From assembly GCF_014705605.1 (NCBI RefSeq), contig NZ_JACXIZ010000017.1, forward strand, positions 122,857-186,856: 64,000 nt of DNA, in the 5' to 3' direction. A program made the position numbers and the translations under genes. How positions within the stretch are numbered: the first letter of the stretch is position 1; each line of letters begins with the position of its first letter. Shown here one piece after another: positions 51,858 to 60,983 of this stretch. The notes under the pieces are model-generated. The model was not told the origin of the DNA, searched no databases, and was given only the letters and a program-made list of their open reading frames with translations. Source of the DNA: Paenibacillus sabuli. Its GTDB lineage: Bacteria > Bacillota > Bacilli > Paenibacillales > Paenibacillaceae.

Positions 51858-53543
51858 ATGAAGCCGATGAACGCCGGAAATCGAGATGCACGACCAGCGG
51901 AGCACCTGTCAGCGAACACGAGTCTAAGGAGGAGCAGCGCTGACCACCACTCGGAATCCCGCCTGCTGAAGGTGCTCGTCGTCGACGACGAGCTGCCGAT
52001 CCGGCAGGAGCTGCGGGCCTTCCCGTGGCAAGCGCATGACGCGGTGCTCGTAGGCGAGGCCGACAACGGCGCGCAGGCGCTGGAGCTGATCGGCAGCCTG
52101 CAGCCGGACGTGGTCGTCACCGATATTACAATGCCGGTCATGGACGGCATCGCGCTGCTGAAGGCGCTGCGGCGCTCGCATCCGCACATCCAGGTCGTGC
52201 TGCTCACCTGTCATAGCGACTTCCACTACGCGCAGGAGGCGATCCGGCTCGGCGCGCTGGCCTATATGCTCAAGGTCTCGGTCGAGGACGAGGAGCTCGC
52301 CGAAGCGCTGCGCAAGTCCCGCGCCGCGCTCGCCAAGGAGCTCAGCTACGAGGGACGCGAGCGCTCGGAGCGGCGCACGCGTCATGCGCGTCAGCTCTTC
52401 CGCTTGCTGGAGGGCGGCGGCGCGCCGCAGCTTGATCCGCCGGGCGTGCCGCCGTACCGGCTGGCGCGTGTGCTCGTGAACGACGCCTGCTGCGAGCATC
52501 ATGCGGTGCAGGAGGAGATCAAGGCGGCGCTGGATGTGCTGGAAGCCCAGACGCCGAGCTGGTTGACGTGGATCGCGCTGCGCGGCCGCGAATATCTCGT
52601 CCTGTTCGAGGATGCGGCCGCCCCGGACCGGATGCTCCGCGCCCTGCACGAGACATCGGCCCGGCTCGATGCGCTGCTGGCGCCGCATCGCCCGGCAGCG
52701 GCCGATCCGGCCGTGTGCGCAGTTGCCGGCGAGTCGTTCGCCGAGCTCGGACAGTTGCAGCAGGCGCTGCGCGATACCTCCTTGTGGAAGGAGGCTTTTT
52801 TTTACGATTATCAGCCGCAGCGGCGCGTCTATGCCGGACGTCCGATTCCGCTCGCCGAGCTGGACGAGGCGGCCCGGACCGAGCTGGACACGCTGCTGCG
52901 CAGGTCCGGGCGCGATGCGCAGACGCTCACGGCGTGCTGGACCGGTGAACTGCGCACCTGGTGCCTGAAGCGCCGCCCCGCGCCCCAGCCGCTCAAGCAG
53001 CGGCTGCTGCACTGGCTGCTGGCCTGGATGAGCCGCCAGGGCCGCGACCGCGACGAATACGCGGACAGTGGTTTCAACCGTGTGCCCGGGCTGTCCGATC
53101 CGCCGACACAGGGTGCGCCCGATGCTGTCCCGGCGCTGGACGCGCTCGCACTGAGCGAGGCCTCGACGCTGGAGGCGCTCGTCCAGACGCTCACGCGGCT
53201 GACGGCCCGGCCCGCCGCCCAAGCCGAACGCCTGCGCATCGAGGTGCGCGAGGCGCAGCGCTGGATGCGCGAGCATCTGCGCCAGCCGCTGTCGCTGGCA
53301 GTCGTGGCCGGGCAGGTCGGGCTGAGCCCGCATTACCTGAGCCGGCTGTTCAAGGAGGAGACCGGCGAGTCGGTCAATCAATACGTGACGCGGCTGCGCA
53401 TGGAGCGGGCGATCGAGCTGCTGACGACGACATCGATGAAGGTGTACGAGATCGCCGAGGCGGTCGGCATTCCGAGCTACCGCTATTTCACTGTGACGTT
53501 CCGCAACTGGACGGGCATGGCGCCCACCGAATACAAGCGATAG
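51858..53543 (+). CDS. YesN-type AraC-family response regulator
   Basis: The 561-residue protein has an N-terminal receiver domain (about 37-155: VLVVDDELPIRQELR; Asp in VVVTDITMPVMDG; Lys in YMLKVSVED), a long variable middle and a C-terminal AraC DNA-binding domain (about 462-560: QPLSLAVVAGQVGLSPHYLSRLFKEETGES, then YEIAEAVGIPSYRYFTVTFRNWTGMAPTEYKR). Such proteins control sugar-uptake operons beside them. GGGGAG precedes the ATG. The partner kinase gene starts 12 nt downstream. Confidence 0.92.
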   Translation: MKPMNAGNRDARPAEHLSANTSLRRSSADHHSESRLLKVLVVDDELPIRQELRAFPWQAHDAVLVGEADNGAQALELIGSLQPDVVVTDITMPVMDGIALLKALRRSHPHIQVVLLTCHSDFHYAQEAIRLGALAYMLKVSVEDEELAEALRKSRAALAKELSYEGRERSERRTRHARQLFRLLEGGGAPQLDPPGVPPYRLARVLVNDACCEHHAVQEEIKAALDVLEAQTPSWLTWIALRGREYLVLFEDAAAPDRMLRALHETSARLDALLAPHRPAAADPAVCAVAGESFAELGQLQQALRDTSLWKEAFFYDYQPQRRVYAGRPIPLAELDEAARTELDTLLRRSGRDAQTLTACWTGELRTWCLKRRPAPQPLKQRLLHWLLAWMSRQGRDRDEYADSGFNRVPGLSDPPTQGAPDAVPALDALALSEASTLEALVQTLTRLTARPAAQAERLRIEVREAQRWMREHLRQPLSLAVVAGQVGLSPHYLSRLFKEETGESVNQYVTRLRMERAIELLTTTSMKVYEIAEAVGIPSYRYFTVTFRNWTGMAPTEYKR

Positions 53544-53555
53544 GAGGGAGCGCGA

Positions 53556-55334
53556 ATGCTCCGCAACTGGTACGGCCGGCTCGGCCTGGCGACCAAGCAA
53601 TTCATCTTCTTGTTCAGTGTGACGCTCGTCTTCTTCCTCGTGCTGGCCTGGACCAATCTGAGCGAAGCCGAGCGGCTCTTCAAGGAGCAGGTGACCGCTG
53701 ATACGGAGTTGCTGCTCGCCCGCACCAACCAATACATCGACGCCAGTCTGGATAATATCGAGAACATCGTACTGCTGCTGGCCTCGCGCAGCGAGCTGCT
53801 GGACGCCTCCCGCGAGGAGGAGGCGATCGGCGTGCTGAATCACTATGCCAGCTACAACAATTCGATGGCCCGCACGCTGTATCTGATCCGCGCCGACGGC
53901 AAGGTGTACGCGAACAATCAGGTCGTCTACGAGATCGTCGGCAATCCGCATCTGCAGCGGCTCTACGACGAAGCGGAGGACAACTACGGCGCGCTCAACG
54001 TCAGCGAGCCCTACGACTCGCCGATCTCCGGTCATACGCTGGCCTACACGATGCCGATCACGGGCCGGGACAAGCAGGTGCTCGGCGTCGTCGTCGCCGA
54101 GCTCGATCTGGAGCGGCTGACGACGCGGATCGCGCCGATGATCTACCAGTCGTTCGTGCTGCTCAGCAGCGAGGGTCGCGTCATCAACCGGCTCGTGCCC
54201 GGCGACGATCTGCTGCCGTACCAGCCGCGGGTCTACCCGCCCGAGCTGGAGACGTCCTTCGCCGAGCGGCTGTCCGGGCTCAAGCTCGGCGTCAGCTCGC
54301 TCGACAGCGGCGAGCGGCCGCTCCTGATCGTCAAGTCGAACAAAAACCGGCTCGGCTGGTCGCTCATCGCCTTCATCGAGGAGGCCCGCCTCTACCGCAA
54401 TCTGGAGACGCTGTACAGCAATTACCGTACCGCCTCGACGGCCTGGATCGGCATCCTGCTCGTCAGCGCCTACCTGATCAGTCGTTCGTTCACGCGCCCG
54501 ATCCGGCGGCTCGTGGACAAGATGGACCGGGTGCACGACGTGCAGGTCATCCCGCGGCTCTCGGTGACGCGCGGGGACGAGATCGGGCGGCTGGCCCGCA
54601 GCTACAACGCGATGCTCGAGCGGATCCAGCAGCTGCTGGTGGAGACGAGGCGGGCGGAGGCGCGCAAGAAGGAATACGAGCTCAAGATGCTGCGCAGCCA
54701 GATCGCGCCGCACTTCCTGTACAACACGCTGGCCTGTATCAGCAGTCTGGCGAAGCAGCGCAAGATCGAGGAGGTGCGGGAGACGATCCGCTCGCTCGTC
54801 GGCCTGTTGTCGCTCAGCTTCGACAAGCATGGCGAATACGTCTCGCTGGCCGAGGAGCTGGAGGGCATCGCGATGTACATGCACATCCAGCAGGTGCGGT
54901 ACGGCCCGCAGTATACGTATACGCTGGACGTCGAGGAGGCGCTGCTGCCGCTGCCGGTGCTCAAGCTGTCGCTGCAGCCGCTCGTCGAGAATGCCCTGCT
55001 GCACGGCATCGTGCCGCAGGGCGGGGGCTGCATTCAGATCCGGGGCAGGCTGGAGCGGGGCATGGTGCGCATCTACGTCCGCGACGACGGCTGCGGCATG
55101 CCGCGCCGGCAGGCGGCAGCCATGCTCGGCACGGGCGAGGAGGCCGAGGCCAAGCAGCGCTTCACCGGCATCGGCCTGGCCAACGTGCACGAGCGCATTC
55201 GCATTCATTACGGTTCTGCCTACGGCCTGCGGATCGGGAGTCGGCCGGGGGTCGGGACGAGCATCCGGCTGCAATTTCCGGTGCTGCCCGCAGCCGATCC
55301 AGGGGCGGGATCGCCGAAATTGGAACAGAATTGA
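53556..55334 (+). CDS. YesM-type sensor histidine kinase
   Basis: The 592-residue protein has membrane helices at about 14-34 and 289-307 around a large extracytoplasmic sensor domain (dCache-like). A HAMP domain follows, then the His_kinase domain (LKMLRSQIAPHFLYNTLACISSL with the phosphorylated His) and HATPase (LQPLVENALLHGIV, DDGCGM, GIGLANVHERI). It pairs with the AraC-type regulator and probably senses a sugar or its binding protein. AGGAGGGAG precedes the ATG. Confidence 0.93.
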   Translation: MLRNWYGRLGLATKQFIFLFSVTLVFFLVLAWTNLSEAERLFKEQVTADTELLLARTNQYIDASLDNIENIVLLLASRSELLDASREEEAIGVLNHYASYNNSMARTLYLIRADGKVYANNQVVYEIVGNPHLQRLYDEAEDNYGALNVSEPYDSPISGHTLAYTMPITGRDKQVLGVVVAELDLERLTTRIAPMIYQSFVLLSSEGRVINRLVPGDDLLPYQPRVYPPELETSFAERLSGLKLGVSSLDSGERPLLIVKSNKNRLGWSLIAFIEEARLYRNLETLYSNYRTASTAWIGILLVSAYLISRSFTRPIRRLVDKMDRVHDVQVIPRLSVTRGDEIGRLARSYNAMLERIQQLLVETRRAEARKKEYELKMLRSQIAPHFLYNTLACISSLAKQRKIEEVRETIRSLVGLLSLSFDKHGEYVSLAEELEGIAMYMHIQQVRYGPQYTYTLDVEEALLPLPVLKLSLQPLVENALLHGIVPQGGGCIQIRGRLERGMVRIYVRDDGCGMPRRQAAAMLGTGEEAEAKQRFTGIGLANVHERIRIHYGSAYGLRIGSRPGVGTSIRLQFPVLPAADPGAGSPKLEQN

Positions 55335-55427
55335 AGCTTTTGTGCATATCCGCCGCGGCGCGGCGCGCCTTATACTGGGGGCAACCGTTTGAAAACGGAT
55401 TCAACAGTTGAAAGGAGGCGCTGCGGC

Positions 55428-56396
55428 ATGCAGCAGTACGACACGGCCGGCGCCCGGACTAGCCGGCGGATGACGGCGGCGGAGATATGGCAGCACTGTC
55501 TGCGGCTGCTGGTCAAGTACCGGGCCTTTTACATCATGCTGCTGCCGGGATTGCTTTATTTCGCCGTCTTCCGCTACTACCCGATGTACGGCGCGATCAT
55601 TGCATTCAAGGATTTTCAGATTTTGGAGGGGATCACGAGCAGCCCGTGGGCTTCGCCCTGGTATGCGCATTTCGAGACGTTCTACAGCTCGCCGTACTTC
55701 GGTCAGCTCCTCACCAACACGCTGCTGATCAGTCTCTACAAGCTGGTGTGGGGCACGCTGCCGCCGATCGCCCTGGCGCTGCTGCTCAACGAGTGCCGGG
55801 TGCGCTGGCTGCGCTCGTTCGTGCAGACGCTGACGTACATGCCGCACTTCCTGTCCTGGGTCATCATCTTCGGCATCCTGCTGGCGCTGTTCTCGCAGAA
55901 CGGCGGCTGGATCAACCGCTGGATCGTGGAAGCCGGCGGCGAGTCGGTGCCGTTCCTGACGTCGACCGAATATTTCCGCAGCATGCTGGTCGGCTCCGAG
56001 GTGTGGCAGAATCTCGGCTGGGGCGCGATCATCTACCTCGCCGCGATCGCCGGCATCGATCCGACGCTGTACGAGGCGGCGCGGGTGGACGGCGCGAGCC
56101 GGCTGCGCAACATCTGGCACATTACGCTGCCGGGCATCCGCGGCGTCATCATTTTGCTGTTCGTGCTCAAGCTCGGCCACATGCTCGACGCCGGGTTCGA
56201 CCAGATCTACATTCTGTACAACGTGCAGGTGTACCCCGTGGCGGACATTCTCGATACGTGGGTATACCGGACCGGTCTGCAGCAGCTGAACTTCAGCCTC
56301 GCCTCGGCGGTCGGCCTGTTCAAGTCGGTGATCGGACTCGTGCTCGTGCTGGGGGCCAACAAGATCGCCAGCCGATGGGGGGAAGGCATATGGTAA
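55428..56396 (+). CDS. Carbohydrate ABC transporter permease, LplB-type
   Basis: The 322-residue protein has six membrane segments and opens like LplB/YtcP-group permeases (YRAFYIMLLPGLLYFAVFRYYPMYG). The EAA loop that contacts the ATPase is EAARVDGASRLRNIWHITLPG. AAAGGAGG lies 10 nt before the ATG at 55428. The second permease gene overlaps its end by 7 nt. No ATPase gene is present, as usual for this family, which shares an MsmX-type ATPase encoded elsewhere. Confidence 0.93.
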   Translation: MQQYDTAGARTSRRMTAAEIWQHCLRLLVKYRAFYIMLLPGLLYFAVFRYYPMYGAIIAFKDFQILEGITSSPWASPWYAHFETFYSSPYFGQLLTNTLLISLYKLVWGTLPPIALALLLNECRVRWLRSFVQTLTYMPHFLSWVIIFGILLALFSQNGGWINRWIVEAGGESVPFLTSTEYFRSMLVGSEVWQNLGWGAIIYLAAIAGIDPTLYEAARVDGASRLRNIWHITLPGIRGVIILLFVLKLGHMLDAGFDQIYILYNVQVYPVADILDTWVYRTGLQQLNFSLASAVGLFKSVIGLVLVLGANKIASRWGEGIW

Positions 56397-57250
56397 AAAG
56401 CTTCGAGGACCGCGTCTTCAACGGATTCGTCTATGTCATCCTCGGTCTGTGCGGCCTGGCGGCGGTGCTGCCGATCCTGTATGTGCTCTCGGTGTCGGTG
56501 ACGCCGTTCGGCGAGGTGCTGCGCAACGGCGGCTTCATCCTGATCCCGCGGGAGATCACCTTCTCGGCGTACAAGACGCTGCTGACGGAGTCGAATCTGC
56601 CGGGCGCGTTCCGGGTGACGCTGTTCATCACGGTGGTCGGCACGGCGGTCAATCTCGTGCTGACCGCGCTGATGGCCTATCCGCTCAGCCGCAAGGGCTT
56701 GCCCGGACGGTCCTTCTTCCTGATGCTCGTCGTATTCACGCTGCTGTTCAACGGCGGCCTGATCCCGACCTATCTGACGGTCAAGTCGGTCGGTCTGATC
56801 GACACGGTGTGGGCGATGATTCTGCCCAACGCCATCTGGAGCTTCAATCTGCTCATCATGAAGAGCTTTTTCGAGGGCTTGCCGGAGGAGCTGTTCGAGT
56901 CGGCGCGCATCGACGGCGCCAAGGAATTCCGCATCCTGCTGACGATCGTGGCGCCCTTGTCGCTGCCGTCGCTGCTGACGGTCGGGCTGTTCTATCTGGT
57001 CGGCCACTGGAACGAGTTTTTTCAGGCGATTTTCTATGTGACGGATCGGACGCTGTTCCCGCTGCAGGTCATCGTGCGGGAGTTGCTCATGCAGAGCCAG
57101 CAGCCGCTGGAGAATGCGGAGAACATTATGCCGACGCAGACGATGCAGATGGCCTCGGTCATGATCGCCTCGCTGCCGGTCATTATCATCTATCCATTCA
57201 TTCAGAAGCACTTCACCAAGGGCATGCTGCTGGGCTCGATCAAGGGATAG
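56390..57250 (+). CDS. Carbohydrate ABC transporter permease, second subunit
   Basis: The 286-residue protein has six membrane segments and the EAA-type loop ESARIDGAKEFRILLTIVAPL. The C-terminus FIQKHFTKGMLLGSIKG is typical of MalG/LplC-group permeases. GGGGGGAAGG precedes the ATG, which lies within the end of the first permease gene. It forms the membrane channel with the preceding subunit. Confidence 0.94.
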   Translation: MVKSFEDRVFNGFVYVILGLCGLAAVLPILYVLSVSVTPFGEVLRNGGFILIPREITFSAYKTLLTESNLPGAFRVTLFITVVGTAVNLVLTALMAYPLSRKGLPGRSFFLMLVVFTLLFNGGLIPTYLTVKSVGLIDTVWAMILPNAIWSFNLLIMKSFFEGLPEELFESARIDGAKEFRILLTIVAPLSLPSLLTVGLFYLVGHWNEFFQAIFYVTDRTLFPLQVIVRELLMQSQQPLENAENIMPTQTMQMASVMIASLPVIIIYPFIQKHFTKGMLLGSIKG

Positions 57251-57286
57251 CCCATGGATTAGACACATATTGGGAGGGGTAAACGA

Positions 57287-58849
57287 ATGAAAACAAATTG
57301 GAAGCCGCTTGCGGCGCTGGCGCTGACGGCGGCGATGCTGGCAGGCTGCGCGAGCGGCAACGGCGGCGGAGACGGCGCAGGTACGAACGGAGCGGGTACG
57401 GGCGGCAATACCGGCGCGAACGGCGGCGGAGCGAACAAGGAGCAGAACGGAGGCGAGCGCAGCACCGTGACACTCGAGGTGATCGAGCCGGGCAACAACC
57501 TGCCGGCGCCGGATCGCGACATCATCAAGCAGGAGCTGGACAAGGCGCTCGATCTCAATCTGAATCTGACGGTCTACCCGTCCGGCGACGATTACATGAA
57601 TCAGCTCAACGTGCGGATGGCCTCGGGCAACTTCCCCGATCTGTTCAGCGTCAGTCGCGAGCAGCTGCTGCAGTTCGCGGCGCAGGGGCTGCTGCTCGAC
57701 CTGACGGATTATATGGACGATCTGGACCAGGTGAAGTCGTTCATCGGCGAGGAGAGTCTGAAGAAGGGGATGGTGGACGGCAAGGTCTACGCGGTATCCA
57801 AGTCGCCGCAGGTGCCGTACAACACGTACTGGATCCGCCAGGACTGGCTCGACGCGCTCGGCCTGGAGCTGCCGCAGACGATCGAGGAGCTGCAGGAGGT
57901 CGCGGTGGCGTTCACCGAGCAGGATCCCGACGGCAACGGCAAGAAGGACACGTTCGGCCTGACGGGCGGCAAGTTCAGCGCCTTCGCGCCGGTGTTCGGC
58001 GCCTTCGGCGTCGGCATGCCGGGCAACTTCTATGTCAAGGACGGCGAGGTCGTCAATGCCTTGTACGATCCGGCGATGCGAGATGCGCTCGCCTTCATCC
58101 AGGGCTTCATCGACACCGGCGCCGTCGATCCGGAGCTGCTGGCCAACAGCGGCTTGCAGCACCAGGAGAAGGCAATCAAGGGACAGGCGGGCATCATCTG
58201 GATCGACTGGCCGAATATGACCAAGGATCAGTTCGTAGAGCAGATCGAGACGGTCAATCCGGACGCCGAGTGGGTCCAGCTGGAGGCGCCGGAGGGACCG
58301 GCCGGCCGCTTCGACGGCAGCTATGACATCGGCAGCACGCCGGGTCGCTACGCGATCCCGAAGGCGCTGGAGAAGGAACCGGAGAAGCTGCAGCGCGTCT
58401 TCGAGCTGCTGAACTATATCTCCGATCCGGACGGCGGCTCCAAGGTGGTGCAGTTCGGCGTGGAGGGCACGCACTACGAGGTGCAAGACGGCGAGATCGT
58501 CACGCTGGACGCGATGGCGGACGTGGCGCACTCGTGGCTGTACCAGTTCACCGGCCGACCGGAGATGGAGTACCTGAAGGCCAAGTTCCCCAAGCAGGCG
58601 GCGTATATGGAATACGCCGCAGAGCAGCCGCGCATCGAGGCGCTGAACGGCTTCGTCGATTTCCCGGCGGGCTATACCGCGACCGACGCCGATCGCTACA
58701 TCGAGGAGGAGCTGGCCAAGTTCATCTACGGCCGCAATGCGCTCGACAACTACGACCAGTTCCTGCAGACGCTGGAGACGGCGATGAACTACAAGACGTT
58801 CACCGACTCGGCGTTAGAACAGCTTGCTGCACTCGGGTACGGTGGATAG
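57287..58849 (+). CDS. Extracellular sugar-binding lipoprotein of the ABC transporter
   Basis: The 520-residue protein has a lipoprotein signal peptide with lipobox LAGC (Cys22), a Gly/Asn-rich linker to about residue 55, and a family 1-type solute-binding domain (TVTLEVIEPGNNLPAPDRDI, MASGNFPDLFSVSREQLLQFA, TYWIRQDWLDALGLELPQTIEE). It would deliver an oligosaccharide to the permease pair. GGGAGGGG precedes the ATG. The same frame remains open for 102 codons beyond the TAG stop, into an AT-richer region of different character. Confidence 0.93.
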   Translation: MKTNWKPLAALALTAAMLAGCASGNGGGDGAGTNGAGTGGNTGANGGGANKEQNGGERSTVTLEVIEPGNNLPAPDRDIIKQELDKALDLNLNLTVYPSGDDYMNQLNVRMASGNFPDLFSVSREQLLQFAAQGLLLDLTDYMDDLDQVKSFIGEESLKKGMVDGKVYAVSKSPQVPYNTYWIRQDWLDALGLELPQTIEELQEVAVAFTEQDPDGNGKKDTFGLTGGKFSAFAPVFGAFGVGMPGNFYVKDGEVVNALYDPAMRDALAFIQGFIDTGAVDPELLANSGLQHQEKAIKGQAGIIWIDWPNMTKDQFVEQIETVNPDAEWVQLEAPEGPAGRFDGSYDIGSTPGRYAIPKALEKEPEKLQRVFELLNYISDPDGGSKVVQFGVEGTHYEVQDGEIVTLDAMADVAHSWLYQFTGRPEMEYLKAKFPKQAAYMEYAAEQPRIEALNGFVDFPAGYTATDADRYIEEELAKFIYGRNALDNYDQFLQTLETAMNYKTFTDSALEQLAALGYGG

Positions 58850-59158
58850 ACGGCGCGTGAAGTTCCCATATTCCAGTTAGAGTCAAGATCACGCAGCTTG
58901 GTTAATTTAATCCCGAATGGAAGAACGTTGGATTTTACAGTACTTCCGGGTTCGATCAGCTATTCCTCAGCGGGGTATGCGCCTGGAGTTAATAATCCCA
59001 GTTCAACCATCCTGACAACGCTGGATTCCGGTCTTAGTGTAGCTATTACTGCGGGTACGTTACTGGCCATAGTTGGGGGTTGGTCGGATTTGTCCGGAAC
59101 TTCATCATTGCGGCAATATATTTATATGAGTGGATCTTTAGTATTCAGTTCGCAGTAA
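58850..59158 (+). pseudogene. AT-richer open frame after the lipoprotein gene, possible gene remnant
   Basis: An open frame in phase with the lipoprotein continues from its TAG stop to TAA at 59158. From a possible TTG at 58898 it encodes 86 residues (VNLIPNGRTLDFTVLPGSIS, ending in a Ser/Gly/Thr-rich, beta-prone tail). There is no ribosome binding site, and base and codon use are clearly more AT-rich than in neighbouring genes. It looks like the 3' end of a foreign gene, such as a surface or phage-structure protein, joined to this site. The region 59159-59336 holds nothing I recognise. Confidence 0.35.
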
Positions 59159-59336
59159 CTCCGCATGCTCGGCCCGAATTGGGCAAGAAAAACTTGATGA
59201 AGCCGGGTGTCGACGCTCACGCATTATGACGGGGATAGAATCATCGTCAATGACTTATGATTTTTGAGCGCCAGGCATGACAAAGGCCATCACATCCTAA
59301 CATCAAATTCTTCGGAATTATCACGTCGCAAGCAGC

Positions 59337-59367
59337 AAAAGAACCGGCGCCAGGCGCCGGTTCTTTT
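59337..59367. terminator. Bidirectional rho-independent terminator
   Basis: AAAAGAACCGGCGCC pairs perfectly with GGCGCCGGTTCTTTT, giving T runs on both strands. It serves the sugar operon side and the convergent yhbH. Confidence 0.9.
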
Positions 59368-59410
59368 GCTGTTGCCGGTTCAGGCGAGCTAAAAAACAGC
59401 TGCCTTTGTG

Positions 59411-60565
59411 CTAGCCCGTGACCGCTTCACGCCGGTGAAAAAACGACTTGAGCGCATCGTACACCTCGGTCTTCTCGCGGATCACGTAATGCAGGAAGTG
59501 CGGCAGCTTGATATGCTTGTAGGCCGACATGAGCGTGCTGGAGCGATTGTACTGGTTGACCTCGCCGTAGCCGAACAGGTTGGCCCGCTTCAGGAGCTCG
59601 CCGATCAGGCGCACGCATTTCTCATTGTCGGAGGTCAGATTGTCGCCGTCGGAGAAGTGGAAGGGGTAGATGTTGTACTGCGACGGCGGATAGCGCGAGT
59701 CGATGATGTCGAGCGCCTTGAGGTAAGCGGACGAGCAGATCGTGCCGCCGCTCTCGCCGCGCGTGAAGAACTCCTCCTCGGTCACTTCCTTGGCCTCGGT
59801 GTGATGGGCGATGAAGACGATCTCCACCTTCTCGTACTGCTTGCGCAAAAAGCGCGTCATCCAGAAAAAAAAGCTGCGCGCCACGTATTTCTCGAAGCTG
59901 CCCATCGAGCCGGACGTGTCCATCATGGCCAGAATCACGGCATTGGAGTGCGGCTTGATGACCTCCTCCCAGGTCTTGTAGCGCAGATCGTCGGGCGAGA
60001 TGCCGTGGATGCCGGGCGCGCCGGAGGTGGCGTTGCGGCGCAGATTTTCGAGAATGGTACGCTTTTTGTCGATGTTGGACATGATGCCTTTTTTGCGGAT
60101 ATCGTTGAAGCGGACCTCGCGCGTCTCGAGCTGATCCTTCTCCTTGGGCTGCAGGAAGGGCAGCTCTAGCTCCTCGAACAGCATCGCCTCCAGCTCGGCG
60201 AGGCTGATCTCCGCTTCGATGATATCGTCGCCCGGGCGGTCGCCGGCGCCTTCGCCCTTGCCGCCCTTCTTGGCCGGAGCGGGGTCGACGCCGAGCACGT
60301 CGCCGACCTGGCTGTCGCCGTCGCCCTGGCCGACGTGCTTGTTTTTGTTGTGATTATAGACGAACTTGTATTCGTCCAGACTGCGGATCGGCACCTTGAT
60401 GATCTGCTTGCCGTCGGACATGATGATGTTTTCCTCGGAGATGAGATCCGGGAGATTTTGCTTGATCGCTTCCCGGACCTTCTTTTGATGGCGCGCCTGG
60501 TCCTGGTGGCCTTTGCGATGCAGCGACCAATCCTCGCGGGAGACGATGTACGAGCGATTATCCAA
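59411..60565 (-). CDS. yhbH: YhbH family sporulation protein
   Basis: The 384-residue protein matches Bacillus YhbH closely: [52 protein letters not shown], a von Willebrand-A-like metal site ([10 protein letters not shown]), [17 protein letters not shown] and SGGTICSS. It is the homologue of enteric YeaH, partner of PrkA (YeaG). The TTG at 60565 is inferred from GGGGGTG about 9 nt upstream and the expected length (392 in Bacillus subtilis); a longer frame upstream has no support. A sigma-E-like promoter precedes it. Confidence 0.94.
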   Translation of the reverse strand: MDNRSYIVSREDWSLHRKGHQDQARHQKKVREAIKQNLPDLISEENIIMSDGKQIIKVPIRSLDEYKFVYNHNKNKHVGQGDGDSQVGDVLGVDPAPAKKGGKGEGAGDRPGDDIIEAEISLAELEAMLFEELELPFLQPKEKDQLETREVRFNDIRKKGIMSNIDKKRTILENLRRNATSGAPGIHGISPDDLRYKTWEEVIKPHSNAVILAMMDTSGSMGSFEKYVARSFFFWMTRFLRKQYEKVEIVFIAHHTEAKEVTEEEFFTRGESGGTICSSAYLKALDIIDSRYPPSQYNIYPFHFSDGDNLTSDNEKCVRLIGELLKRANLFGYGEVNQYNRSSTLMSAYKHIKLPHFLHYVIREKTEVYDALKSFFHRREAVTG

Positions 60566-60683
60566 TAGTATGAGCACCCCCTGATCCGGCTTTGGGAATA
60601 TCGGCGGGCTGCGCACGAGCAGCCCGGAACGAAACCGCGCCCGGCCGCAACAGACAGCCAGGCCGATTCGCCGTGTAATACTC

Positions 60684-60711
60684 ATTGTATGCGCGCGGAA
60701 AGTAGATATGT
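60684..60711 (-). promoter_or_regulatory. Sigma-E-like promoter of yhbH
   Basis: On the minus strand CATACAAT exactly fits the sigma-E -10 consensus. ACATATC lies 13 bp upstream as a near-consensus -35. The start codon is about 120 nt downstream. Confidence 0.6.
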
Positions 60712-60721
60712 GCCGATTCGG

Positions 60722-60780
60722 GACAGATCCAGTACAGATCCAGGACAAGATCAAATACAGATCAAGCACAGATAAATAAC
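60722..60780. repeat. Five imperfect 11-bp direct repeats
   Basis: ACAGATCCAGT-like units (ACAGATCCAGG, ACAAGATCAAAT, ACAGATCAAGC, ACAGATAAATA) recur about every 11 bp between the divergent yhbH and spo0M promoters. The spacing equals one helical turn, so they could be a regulator-binding array. The rest of the interval 60566-60983 holds only the two promoters. Confidence 0.6.
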
Positions 60781-60941
60781 GGTCAACGCCAGGCATTCTC
60801 CCGATTCTTCAGGTCTGCTATGCAAAAGCTGCATAATCTGGAAATCCGCATTATGCGTCTAATCTGTATGATGAAGCGCCGCACGGGCATGGCCCCGTCT
60901 GCGCTGCGAGCGGACAAATGGAGCGCGGCCCGCCGATTTGA

Positions 60942-60947
60942 TATAAT
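60942..60947 (+). promoter_or_regulatory. Extended -10 promoter of spo0M-sbcDC
   Basis: TATAAT is preceded by TGA (extended -10 form), about 36 nt before the start. No good -35 element is seen. Confidence 0.5.
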
Positions 60948-60983
60948 AGAGAAGAAAGATGGAGTGAGGGAGGACGCCAAGCG

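Noticed and set aside
51924..51960. Alternative start of the YesN regulator after AAGGAGGAG.
   Set aside because: No ATG, GTG or TTG lies at a proper distance in frame; the ATG at 51858 has its own ribosome binding site.
51924..55274. A 1116-codon open frame on the minus strand.
   Set aside because: It is the antisense shadow of the high-GC YesN and YesM genes, with Arg/Leu/Gln-rich composition and no start signal.
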